Shown here: piece after piece, positions 10,700 through 23,100 of the stretch
Position numbering within the stretch: position 1 is the stretch's first letter
Layout: each line of letters starts with the position of its first letter
Source: Sphaerulina vaccinii
Taxonomy: Eukaryota > Ascomycota > Dothideomycetes > Mycosphaerellales > Mycosphaerellaceae
Direction: 5' to 3'
NCBI GenBank assembly: GCA_022570795.1
Contig: JAKUDP010000010.1
Coordinates: 124,001 to 188,000, forward strand
DNA: 64,000 nt
Position numbers and translations under genes: made by a program
The notes under the pieces: model-generated
What the model saw: only the letters and a program-made list of their open reading frames with translations
Told to the model about the DNA's origin: nothing
Databases searched by the model: none

Positions 10700-11929
10700 C
10701 TCTCGTCTCTCGTCAAGGCATCAGTCGTGAGTGTCCAAAGTCAGCAGCACCGCTAGATGAAGGAAAAGACAATAGGAAAAGACGTGAAGTTGATCGAGCA
10801 AACTAATGTTTCACGGCGCTCCACATGTTCGCAATGCTGCCGTCGACTTTGCTTGTGAGCCGACTGCGCCTAGCTGGAGCTCACGACGAAATGCAACCTG
10901 ACCGGAACGACTCTGCAGCTGCATCTGCGTCTGCGCCTGGTGACATCCACCAACGCCAAACGGGCTGAGCCGACTGGCGAAGTTCGTTTCTGCCCCTGGC
11001 TGATATTTCCGGCAGTGCGGTCATTGGCAAGCTCTCACTTTCACACCGCCTCTCTTTCTCCTACTTCGTTGGGAGTACTTGAATAAGTACATGCACAAAG
11101 ACGAAAGCCTCGAGCAGCCAGGACCAGGAACACCTCTCAAGAACGCCCAACAGCGACTCTCGTGGCAACTGGAGCGGCCACGCCAATGCAGGCGATCGCG
11201 CCATTAGTTTCCCTGAATAGCCACGACCACCTCTCCGCAGAACGGGGCAATCGACATACGAAAGAGCCCACCAGTCTCTCCACCGAGTTCAAGGTCCTCG
11301 AGCTTGCGACGTCCATCGAGCATGGCCAAGGAAAAGAGCTCATGCACTTACCAGCTTTCCTGACTTCGATCGATGCATGCTCCATTCACAAGCACTGCGG
11401 ATGTTTGACTTTGCGTTGACGTTGCAGCACATATTCGTGCCAGCAAGCAATTGATGACCGCCATATGAGAAGAGGAGACGTCGATTTTGCCTTTCCTCGC
11501 ACTACGAGACACGATCGCGTACTCCATTGCATTGCGTCGGGCTATCTTGCCGCATTTACGTCTTTTCACGAGAAATGACTGGCCGGTACGACATGACGTG
11601 TTCCTAGTCTGCAGGAAAACTGGAAGAGGCCGAGCATCCGCTGGACGTGACAGTTGTCTTAAGCGCTGGTTTGTGCTTCACGACTACTGTTGTGCTCGAG
11701 CCAGCAGCAGTGCCACCACGAACAGCTGGAGTTGATGCGGCGACCGAAGTGTGCATAATATCATGCATTTTCCTGCACAGCCTTATGGTAACCACACCAC
11801 CAGTTCCAGACCAGCCATATGACAACCTGCACCTGGATCCGCGCTAGCCTTTCGAAGCTCGTGCTACTAGTTGCAAGTACTGCGAATACGCTGACACGTG
11901 CGCTGGATATCGATGCCCGTTCGTAAACT
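10700..11929. other. Intergenic region bordering the AT-rich block
   Basis: The stretch has normal composition with several ORFs of 60-90 codons on both strands (for example a 38-codon ATG frame from 11091 and a 66-codon ORF ending at 11847). None shows a domain or a convincing splice structure. It holds the promoter of the 972-aa gene and ends where AT content jumps at about 11930. Confidence 0.5.
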
Positions 11930-12450
11930 GCCTTATTAGATGAAAAATAATACTTATTAGACGAAATAAGTTGCTGTTTTGTCTACTATATACGATAGAT
12001 ATATTGTACTTTCTATTTATCTAATCGAGGCTATTTTATAAAGAATGTTACTATTATTAGATATATTATATAAGGTTTGCTTTCTATTAAGCCCTACTTT
12101 CGAGAATTACTAAGTAATAGTAATATAATATAGCTATTATTCCTATATCTTTAGACTTTCTATTAATAGATAGAATATAGTATATATACTCTATTTAACT
12201 TTAAAATAGTCTTAGTTTATTAATTTATTACTCTAGTACCTCTAGTAGTAATATTTAGCTATAGTATACTATAGTAATTTTTTTTAATAACTTTCTTCTA
12301 CTTCTTAATAATAATAACTATAGTATAATTATAATATACTAGTTAGACTACTTTCTAAAGCTTCTTTTCTATAGATTATAGTTTTTTTTAATTAAACTAG
12401 ATAGTATATAAGTAGTAGATATATTTAGGCCTAATATATATATATATATA

Positions 12451-12625
12451 TATTAGAATATAATACTAAATTAGATCTATCTAAGCTAGCTAAGTAAGTA
12501 AAGAGTATCTTAGTAACCTTTTTATATACTATTTAATAGTAAAGATAGCTTTTAGTACCTTTCTCTAACTTTACTAACTAGGAGAGAAGTCTCTTAGCGC
12601 CTCTAATAACTAGCTATAAATAATA
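12451..12625 (+). repeat. 5' LTR of the small Copia-like element
   Basis: This 175-bp copy aligns end to end with 14581-14755. The visible differences are mostly C/T or G/A. Confidence 0.88.
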
Positions 12626-12640
12626 GGTTATAAGCCTAGG
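12626..12640 (+). other. Primer binding site for initiator tRNA-Met anticodon arm
   Basis: GGTTATAAGCCTAGG sits immediately after the 5' LTR. Allowing for RIP it is the complement of the anticodon stem-loop of initiator tRNA-Met, whose core is GGGCTCATAACCC. Priming from an internal tRNA cut (half-tRNA) is known for Copia-type elements. Confidence 0.72.
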
Positions 12641-12779
12641 TTAGTACTACTATATTCTCTATAATCTAATTATAGAAGAAAAGTAGCTATAAAGTACCTA
12701 AGACGCCTATAAGTATCTATATATAGCTCTTAGTCTATAATAGTAGAAATAGTAGTACTACTAAAAATACTAAGCTTAA

Positions 12780-14575
12780 AAAAGTAAGAAAAATAGCCCG
12801 AGCTATAGCTATATAAAAAGAGATAGTAGTAGTAGTAACTATACTAGAAGCCTATAGATAAAGATAGGTATATAGAGAATAGATATACCTTCTATACTTA
12901 GAAATAAAGAATAATATACCTCTATATAAAGAAAAAGTAAAACTCTTTCTATAGTTATAATATAAGTTCTAGATTATAACTAGGTATAGGATTCTATAAA
13001 CTCTAGCTAAGAGATTAAAAATAGTAATATAGCTATATATAGAATTGCAGCTAGCCTAGCCTATAGCTCAACCTAAAATATAGAAAAGAGAGAATATTAA
13101 AATAGAATAGCTAGATAAGAGCTACTTTAAACTAGAAGAAGAAGAAGAAAATATTATAATAGAAAATTAAAGGAAGTATTATAGTAATCTAAAATATACT
13201 AAACCTACTATTAGCTTATAATACTTAAAAGACTATATCTTCTATTCTAGATATAAGCTTCCGAATCTAGTACTAGGAAATTTACTAACTTTTAAAAAAT
13301 AAATTTAAAGAATAGAATAGCTTAGTTTATACTAAGTATATTATAATTAGAAAGAAGATAATACTTTAGAAACTAACTAATTCTCTCGCTACTTTTAGAA
13401 GCTTAATACTTTATATTTAAAAAGAGTTATAATTCTACTTTTATTATAAGAAATAGCTCTAGAAAGTTCTAAGTAGAAAGATACTACTATAGTATATTTT
13501 TTTAGTTTTCTTATACTAGTAAGTATATACTACTAGCTAGAGTAGGATCTATTTTTAAAAGAATATCTAATCTAAAAAAAGTAAGAGAATAATTCTAGAA
13601 AAAAAAGATTTCTATAGTACTTTTATAAACTAGAAAGCTTCTCTATTTTTATTTATTTTATCTCTAGAATAGGTTAATTATTCCTATTCTAAATACCTAT
13701 CTATAAGACTATAATAGATACCTAGAACAAATTATATAGATTAGTAAAAAGACTATATTCTATACTAATAAAAAATAACTTAGAATAATAGTTTAGAAAA
13801 ATAGAGATCTTTCTAAGAGAAGAGGACCTATTCTATACTATTAAGACTAAAATAAGTATACTAATTACTCTAAAAATATAGTATAAGGCAATCTAGTAGA
13901 TATTCTTATATATAGAAAAGGATAATAAAAAGCTAGTTTTAGAATTATAAACTATAAAGAATATTTAGAAAAAGCTAAAAAAGAAATATATAGATAACTA
14001 AATAATAGAAAGGAAACTTATAAAATAGTATTTTAGTTTCTAGAAAATAGAGGAAATAAATATCGATACTATATAGATATACTTTTAGATACTTAGAAAG
14101 AGAATTAAAGCTACCTAACCTAAAATAGCTAGAGTATTTACTTAGAAAACAAGGATATAAGTACTTTTATTAGAGCTCTTAGACTAGTAGTTAACTATTA
14201 GAGATACTATTAATAGATAGCTATTACTATTATCTAAAAGTATTTTTTTAATTTTTTAGAAAAAAAAGGTAAATATACTAGTAAGTAGTATATCTATTAC
14301 CTTTATAGCCCGAATAGTATTATTAAAAGAAATATTATTTTAGAAAAGAAAAAAAGAAAATAGTAGAGCTTCGAAAAGAGAAATAAAATATAAGCTATAT
14401 AAATAGAATAGTTACTATATAATATACTATCTATTTCTAGATATAGTCTATAGAATTATTAAATTAGTATCTAAAAACAAGCTTATAGATACTAAGGCTC
14501 TAGCCTTAGTTATATATAATTAGAATAATAACTAGAAAGAAAAAGTAGATTAGGTAGACCTAATTTACTATTAAA
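12780..14575 (+). pseudogene. RIP-degraded ORF inside the small LTR element
   Basis: One plus-strand frame runs through most of the interior with nearly all interruptions being TAG or TAA, as expected of former Gln and Trp codons. It would have encoded about 600 residues, rich in Lys and Glu. I recognise no zinc knuckle, protease or polymerase motif. A Gag-like protein is possible but unproven. Confidence 0.5.
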
Positions 14576-14580
14576 GAAAG

Positions 14581-14755
14581 TATTAGAATATAATACTAAA
14601 TTAGATCTATCTAAGCTAGCTAAGCGAGTAAGGGGTATCTTAGCAATCTTCTTATATACTATTCGATAGTATAGATAGCTTTTAGTACCTTTCTCTAATA
14701 TTACTAACTAGGAGGGAAGTCTCTTAGCGCCTCTAATAACTAGCTATAAATAATA
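14581..14755 (+). repeat. 3' LTR of the small Copia-like element
   Basis: This copy is 175 bp, the same length and ends as 12451-12625. It keeps a few more C and G bases than the 5' copy. Confidence 0.88.
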
Positions 14756-15059
14756 ATATAGAATATTAGTAATACTTTAATAAAATATATTCTTATACTA
14801 GGAAACAATTTATATACTAGTAATATAATAGAATTATCGAGAATATTACTATAGATAAAGAGACTATCTAGTTAAAAAGTCTAAGAAAAAAAAATTATAA
14901 GAAAAGCTAGATATACTATATTTAAAAGTAATTCTACTATAATACTAATAAGTATTATTTTATTATAATTAATAACTAAAAGAAAATATATAAAATAATT
15001 TAGAAATATAAAAATTTTAATATTTTATAAAATAAATATTATACTACTCTAGTATATAT

Positions 15060-15720
15060 AAGAAGAGATAGTATATAGGCTCTAGTAAACAAAGAAGTAG
15101 CTAGTATTACTAAGTAGAATATTAATAAGTTTCTAAAGCTATATTATATTTATAATTTTTTTAAAATAAAACTTCTAATTAGAAGTAGTATATCTATATA
15201 GTAGATTAAAATAAAAATACTTTTTAGCTATATTTAAATAGATCTAATTAACTTTTCTAATACTCTAGATAGGCTCTATATCTATCTACTATATATTAAA
15301 TACTATAAGACTAAATAGGCTAAAATCTATTTTTTTAGATTAAAAAAAGTAAAGAAAATTACTTACTATATATATAACTTCTATATTTTTATTAGTTAGT
15401 ATATAATTTTTTTAAATAGATAATAGTAGTAAATTTAAAAGTATAGTAGAGTATCTACTAAATTTCTACTATATAAGAATTGTTTATAAAGCTCTATACT
15501 ATCTATAGTTATAAAAACTAATTAAAAGAGCTAATAGTATATTTAAATAGTATATTCTAGCTATTTAGCTATAGACTAGCTATTATAGTTAGGTTATAGC
15601 TATATAGAAAGCAACTTATATTCTTAATAATATCTAGTATAGTACTATTAAAATAACTTTTTTAAGCTTTTTCTAACTATAAATCTAGTAAGAAAATATA
15701 TATTATAAAGTATATAGCCG
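15060..15720 (+). pseudogene. Copia-type integrase remnant
   Basis: Read with stops as former Gln/Trp codons, the plus strand shows an integrase core of Ty1/Copia type. A D-rich segment occurs near 15240, a DN-S-K-F box at about 15420 (the DNGGEF position), RA-N (the ERANR position) at about 15525, and ATYILNN at about 15605. The frame continues as low-complexity Asn/Ser/Lys-rich sequence to about 16650 without a recognisable reverse transcriptase. It is part of an older element into which the small LTR element may have inserted. Confidence 0.68.
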
Positions 15721-16663
15721 AAGCTATATAATATAAGCTTATAGAGAGCAAGCTAGTTTTTAATAAAGTAGATCTCTATTCTATTAATAATATCGAGAAT
15801 AATAACTATAAGTCTAGTACTATATCTACTATTATAATTAATAGAGATAATAGTAATATTAAGTTTAATAGTAATAAAATTAAAATAGAGAAGAATAAGT
15901 ACTATCTAGCTAATATAACTATTATTAATAGTAAAGCTAGTAACTTATTTAATAAAAGGCTAAAAGGCTAGAGAAACTAATTTACTATACTAAAATATTA
16001 AAAATAATATAGATAGATAATTAAATATATTAATAGTACTAGTATTACTATCGAGATTAATAATAATATAAAGATACTTAATAATATAATTCTTATAAAC
16101 TAGCGCTCTATAAATACTAGAGATACTTACTACTATAAGTATAGTATAACTCGAAAAACTTTCTAAATTAGTAATATTATTAGTTTTACTATTCTAAAAA
16201 GATACTAGACTAACTAGACTATATATATAGTTAATATATAGCTCCTTAATAAGCTCGAGAATAATAATAGTAAAAGTAAAAATATATTTATTTACTAATT
16301 ACTATAGAGTATTATTAAAGGCGCCTAGTATACTTGCTACTTCTATAGGTTAGATAGTAACTTCTCTATTTTTAGAAAAGGCTTTAATTAAATAATTTTA
16401 GTTATATTTGTAGCTAAAATATAGTTTTATATTCTAGCTAGTAAAACTACTATAAAATATAGTTATAAAAAGAGCTATAATAGTAACTATAAGTATTATA
16501 GTAGTAGCTAGCTTTATCTAGTACTATATTATAATAAAGATAGTACCTATACTAATATAGATAACTATAGCTTTCTAGATAATAATAAAGTACTACTAGA
16601 CTATCTAGAGTTATTATAGAAGCTACTAAAGAAGTTATAGTAACTAGTAGTTAAGTCTATAAG
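15721..16663 (+). other. AT-rich continuation of the Copia remnant
   Basis: The open but stop-strewn frame after integrase is rich in Asn, Ser and Lys codons. I could not identify reverse transcriptase or RNase H. It runs directly into a microsatellite. Confidence 0.4.
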
Positions 16664-17546
<883 letters not shown>

Positions 17547-18254
17547 CTATAGAGACTATATATATATATATTATATAATTTTAGTTATAGCTTAATATTA
17601 AAAATCTACTTATAATATTTTAGAGTCTACTATAACTAACTTTTAGATAATATAATACTATATCTACTAACTTATATACCTTGGAATATAATAGTAAGAA
17701 TACTATTTAATATAGAAGAGTAAATATAATAATTTCTAGTACTATATATATCTTCTATTTCTAGTACTAATAAAATAAATATATTCTAGTCTATTTGGAT
17801 ATATATAAACTCTCTAAATCTTTATATCTTACTCTAAGAATATTTTTATATAAAGCGCGCTTATACTTATTATACTTTTTTATAATTTTAATAAATCTAG
17901 TATACTAGTTTTTTTTAAAATAGTAGATATAAGTCTAAGTCTCTATTATAATAGTAACTATATTATCGAAGCTAAAGTCTTTATTACTAAAAGTATTATA
18001 TATTTTCTTAATATCTAATATATACTTATACTAGCTATCTCTTAGTTACTTTTTTAACTAGTCGAAGAAGTACTTTAGCTATATATCTAGATAGTAGAGA
18101 AGTATAATATTCTCTAGTATAATTAGACTAGATAGTACTAGTAGACTTAATAGAAGAATAGCTTATTTTTTAGCTAGTAAGTTATTACTTCTATTATTAT
18201 AGATATTTATATTAAAGCTAGTTCTAATACTATTATTTTAAGCTATTTACTTTA
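17547..18254. other. AT-rich sequence, unidentified
   Basis: RIP-altered DNA lies between the microsatellite and the outer Gypsy element. It should continue across that element at 43834. No protein motif was recognised on either strand. Confidence 0.5.
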
Positions 18255-18258
18255 TTAC

Positions 18259-18578
18259 TATTAATATATTTTTTAGAATTCTAACTATAGTAAGAATCTA
18301 TAGGAAGATAGTTCTTCTAGCCTAAGTCGATATTTCTTAAAGTAGATAGAGCTACTTTTATCTCTTTAGAAAAATAAGTATATAGAAAGAGAGAAAAGAG
18401 ACTTTCTTTCGACTTAATTCTAATCTAATTCTATACTTTCTATCTAACTAAGCTTCTAATAAGACTTAGAAAGTAATACTAGATATATTCTATACTATTC
18501 TAGCAACCTACTTAGCCTATATATACTACTACCTACTACTAAGTAAGAGTAGAGAGAGTATATAGATTTAGATTAACA
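18259..18578 (+). repeat. 5' LTR of the outer Gypsy element
   Basis: The 320-bp copy matches 43511-43829. It keeps its original CA end (TTAACA) where the 3' copy has TTAATA. Differences seen are mostly of RIP type. Confidence 0.88.
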
Positions 18579-19186
18579 AATAGAGCCGAAAGTAGAGTAC
18601 GAGACTTTATAACTATCTAAAGTAATATAGAAAAGATATAAAAAGAAAAAGAAAAAATATCTATATTTAGAAACTATAAGAAATAGTAGAAGATATAGCC
18701 TAAGGTAAAGGACTTCTACTATAGGTATATAATAGATCCCGAAATCGAGTCTATATACCTAGGCCTAGTCTATAGCTATACTCGGAAAGCGAGATTAGAG
18801 TAGAATACTAGAAAAATAGCCTAGGTATAGATAATTAGTAAAAATAGATATAGATATAGAATTAGACTTAGGCTCCAAAATAGGTATATAGACAAGGTAG
18901 ATTATAAGTATAAGTATAAGACTAGTATTAAAAATATATATATAAATATAATAAGCTTTAGAAATAAAATATACTCTAAGTTACAAGTATAAATCTAGTA
19001 ACTATAAAACTATAAAACTAAAAACAAGTACTAGAAAAAGCAAACCCAACTAGAATTTAGCTAGAAGTTAATAGTATTTAAGCCTAACTAATATAAGGGA
19101 ATATATATAAAACTAATATAAGTTTACTAGAAGAGAGAATAGTAAAATATAAAAAAGTAGAGTCTAATATAGAGCTTATAGATTCG

Positions 19187-19211
19187 GTTAGGCCTCTAGG
19201 GGCTATACTAG
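19187..19211. repeat. Outer-element palindrome, copy 1
   Basis: GTTAGGCCTCTAGGGG followed by CTATACTAG. It lies in the 5' leader of the outer element, before its coding region and 114 bp left of the first nested insertion. Confidence 0.7.
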
Positions 19212-19324
19212 ATTAATAGAGTAATAGCTCTACTTTAGCTTTCTCTTTTATAAGAATAATATTAGAAAACAAGGACTCTACTCTCTCGAATATAGAATAT
19301 AAAAAAACTCTCTAAGAAGCTTTA

Positions 19325-19684
19325 TATTAGGTTATAGAGGACCTAATAATCTTACTAAGTAGAGGCTAAGCTTAATCTAGTTAGAGCTTGTTAATACGTC
19401 TATAAAGAAGTAAGTAAAAAAGGTTTTTATATTCTAATTAGTAAGATAGAATAGTAAGTTATATATAATAACTATCTATAACTATAATATTTATTATCTA
19501 TATATATAAAGGAAATTTCTAGTTTTATTAATTACTCTAATTACTCTAATTAAGGCCTACTTAGTATAATTAGGGTACTTAGTATAATTAGTAGTAGGCC
19601 TAGTCTAAGCGCTACTAATTACTTCTATATATAATATACCTAGAAAATTCGTAGAAATATTCCTATAGTATACGAACTATAATA
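19325..19684 (-). repeat. 3' LTR (left side) of nested element 1
   Basis: The 360-bp copy aligns with 25665-26026. Differences are mainly C/T and G/A. Confidence 0.9.
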
Positions 19685-20319
19685 CTATCTCCTATCTAGC
19701 CTAGCTTCGTCCCGAAGCTAGTTTATAGAGTTGTTATCCTCTAGAAAGTTAGTTATTATAGCTTCTTTCCTTTATAATACCTTATATAATAACTAAGTTC
19801 TTAACCTATTATTATTATAAGCTTGCTAATTTTCTAGACCTCTAGGAGGCTATTATAGTAAAGTTGTATTTGTTCTATAAGAAGTATAAGTATATATATA
19901 AAGTATATATTTGCTTAGGAAAATATAATAAGTATATTTATTATAGTTAGTAGTATAATATCTAGGTTATAAAGTCCAAATTCGATTATTTTTATTCTAA
20001 GAAAGAGAAGCTCTTATCTAGGATCTAAGAGGCAAAGCGCGCCTAGAAGGAGGTATAACGCGCCTTAGAGGCTGCATATAAGGCTTCTTATACTATATAT
20101 ATATATAAAATATAGTTATAGTAGTAGATAGATCTAATTAATTATTATATAGATAATATAATAGTAGTAGAGCTAGTAAATATTAAGGAGTAGAAGGTAG
20201 TAGAATAGGTAGAGGAGGAGGTTATAACCTTTCTAGAGCTATCTACTAGCCTAGCTTTAAATCTTTTGCCTAGGACTTAGAGTACTTTTAAGAGTTTGCC
20301 TAATAATTTCTAGAGTTTT

Positions 20320-21650
20320 CTATTTTTAGTAGACTCTAGTAGAACTATACTAGGAGCTAGTAGTAGTTTATAAAGTTGGACTTAGGTTCCTAGGTATTTT
20401 CTAAATTATTATACTCTTTCTATTTAATTAAGTAGTTCTAACCTTTTTGTTCTAGAATCCTCTCTACTTCGAATATATTTTCTTTTTTAGGTTAGAAGTA
20501 GAATATTTCTTAGTAAAGTATTTTAGTATCTATAGGTTCTAATAATAATATATAGAATACTAGGTAGATCTTTATATCTTTTAGCAACTTAAGTTAGTAG
20601 TTAACTAGCTTTTATAGCTTATTAATTAAAAATAGTCTAACTTTAACTTAATCTAGTTTCTTTATCTTTCTTTTTATTTTAAAGTTTTTTATAAGAAAAT
20701 AGACTTTATTCCTTCTTTTTAGCTAAGATACTATTTTTTATTTATTATTATATAGCCTAGCTATTATTAGTTACAAGTCTATAATTCGTTCTTCTAGTTC
20801 CTTATAGAGGTTTTTTAGATCTTTACTTATAATTATAGTATATTCTACCTATAGGTAAGATAAAGGTTCTCTAAAAAGGTTTAGGTTTTGCCTATAATTC
20901 GAGAAGAATAGTATAGCCTTTGTTATCTCTAATTACTAATTATTTAGTATAAGCTATACTATTAGTAGTAGCGCTAACTAGTTGTCTTATATATAATTAA
21001 TATAGTATTATAGGTATTATTCTAGTATTTGGTTTGTTCTTTTAGTTTACCTATCTATCTAAGAATAATATACTATCGATAGCTTATATTTAATTCTAAG
21101 TATACTAACTAAGGTCTTCTAGTAGTTAGAGGTAAAGAGCTTATCTCTATCTATAATAAATACTTTTAGAAATCTATAATATCTTATAAGTCTATCTATA
21201 ATAAGATATCCGAGTTACTTAGTAGTATATATCTTACTAGTAGTAATAAAGTATATATATTTAGTAAGCCTATCGACTATAACTAGTATTATATTATAGC
21301 TAATTCCTATAATCCGGTCCTATAATAAAAGTAACTTTATAATAAAATCTATTATAACTTTATTCTATAGTTAATATAGAGGAGTATAGAATTAGATATA
21401 TTTATATTTCGTATATCGATCTACCTTATTCTATTAGTAGGGCTTATAGTATTTAATATATTATAATATATATTTATATATATATAGAAAGCTAAAGTTT
21501 CTTTAAATTAACTCTATAGTCTTTATAGTTCTAGAGTATCTATATTATAGATTATTATAGTAGTATTATATATACTTATTCTCTCGGTTCTTTAGTATCT
21601 AATACTTCCCTTATAGTATAAGGAACTATTTTTCTATATTCTAAAGAACT
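20320..21650 (-). pseudogene. Integrase and chromodomain remnant of nested element 1
   Basis: The minus strand shows the Gypsy integrase end of core around 20930-21090, with the spacing of LSTAYHxQTDGQTER-type sequence. After a linker, a chromodomain follows at about 20325-20475, readable as FEVERILE followed by LIK-KEYNN (the IKWKGYxx position). Trp and Gln positions are now stops. In fungi, chromodomains behind integrase steer insertion towards heterochromatin (family knowledge). Confidence 0.75.
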
Positions 21651-21959
21651 TATATAATATAGTTGAACTCTATCGAGTTCGAGCTTAGGCTTCTATCTGA
21701 ATTAGCTCTAAGTACTTTCTAGTATACTAGTTCTTTTCCTTCTATATAGTTACTTCGGCGGCTTAGTATATTAGCTCGACTATTATTCTTTCCTAGTATA
21801 TAGTAGATTTCGAACTTATATTAACTAAGTAGTTCTAACTAGTAAGCCTATTATTATATTAGTACTTTTATTATAGTAGAGTAAGTTAGATTCTTATAAT
21901 TAGAAAGAATTATAAGCTTAGGGGCTCCTTCTATATATACTTGCTAGTACTATATTATA

Positions 21960-23100
21960 GTAATAATTATAAGCAACTCTTTATTATAGACGTTATAGTT
22001 CTATTCTATAGGAGTTAGTTTCCTCGAGTAGTAAGCTACTAGGTATCTCTTCCTATTATACTTTTATATAAAGTATACTCCTATAGCTATATCTAATATA
22101 TTAGTCTCTAGTTTAACCTTATATTTCCTATCGAATAATTATAGTACTAGTACCTAGTAGTATAATATCTTAAGTGCTTTAAAGGCCTTTACTTGGTCTA
22201 TACTCTAGCTCTACTTTCTATCCTTCTATATAAGCTCGTTTAATAGTATAGAGAGCTTTAAGTAGTTTTTAATAAACTTCTAGTTATAATTAGCTAGTTT
22301 AAGAAATAATTATACTTCCTTAACTATTTTAGGTACTAGCTAAGTTTATATTAACTCTATCTTTGCTAGATCGATCTTAATTCTTTAAAGGCTTAGAATA
22401 AATTCTAGGAACTTAACTTCTTTTTTATAGAACTTATACTTTTCTAGAGTAGTATAGAATTCTATATTTATAAGTTATTAGAAAATATTCTAGACTTATT
22501 TAATATATTCCTATAGAGGCCTCTTAGTATAGACGAGAATATTATCTATATATATAATAATATATATATTAAGTAGGTCTCTAAGAATATTATTTACTAT
22601 CTCCTAGTAGGAGGCTAGTATATTAGTTAGTCCTATAGGTATAACTCTAAACTCGTAAAGTCTATAGTATATTTAGAATACTATTTTCTATTCCTTGCCT
22701 TCTACTATATAGATAGTATAGAATACGTCTTATAGATCGATTTTTATATACTAGTTAGATTCTATAAGTCTGTCTTATAGTTCTTCGATATTAGGTAGTA
22801 GGTATTAGTTCTTAATAGTAATCTTATTTAGTCTTCGATAATCGACTACTAGTTATAACTTCCTATTAGGTTTTAGAACAAATATAGTTAGAGCTCTAGC
22901 GCTAGATTATAACTTATAGATCTATTATTTTATAAGTATTTTCTTTAACTATTTATCTTCTTTCTAGAGCTCTTTCTTAGATTTCTTTTATAATAGTTTA
23001 AATAGAGGCTCCCTATTAGGTATTAGTATAATTCTATAGTCCTATTTCTAGTATTTAGATAGGGCTTCTAGTCCCTCGACCTCTTTAAAGAGTTTCGACT
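21960..23100 (-). pseudogene. Reverse transcriptase and RNase H remnant of nested element 1
   Basis: On the minus strand the YxDD box is readable at about 22528-22552 as YIDNILVY, the second Asp codon altered by G-to-A change. The K-F-KKEVKFL segment typical of Gypsy polymerases follows at about 22400-22450. RNase H begins near 22120 (D-AIGVYF ... YYSRKLTPIE). Confidence 0.8.

Larger units (their letters stand above)
12451..14755 (+). mobile_element. Small complete LTR retroelement, Copia-like, probably non-autonomous
   Basis: Two 175-bp direct repeats (12451-12625 and 14581-14755) begin TATTAGAATATAAT and end AAATAATA, that is, RIP-altered TG...CA ends. Both sides carry the same ATATA target duplication (12446-12450 and 14756-14760). 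A primer site directly follows the left LTR, and a purine run (AAAGAAAG) precedes the right LTR, so the element lies on the plus strand. The interior is only 1,955 bp, with no recognisable reverse transcriptase or integrase. This suggests a Gag-only or otherwise non-autonomous member of a Copia-type family. The ATATA duplication lies in a TA run, so it is weaker evidence than the LTR pair. Confidence 0.85.

Noticed and set aside
11091..11847. Possible small genes next to the AT border
   Set aside because: ORFs of 38-90 codons on both strands lack domains, and I could not connect them by good splice sites.
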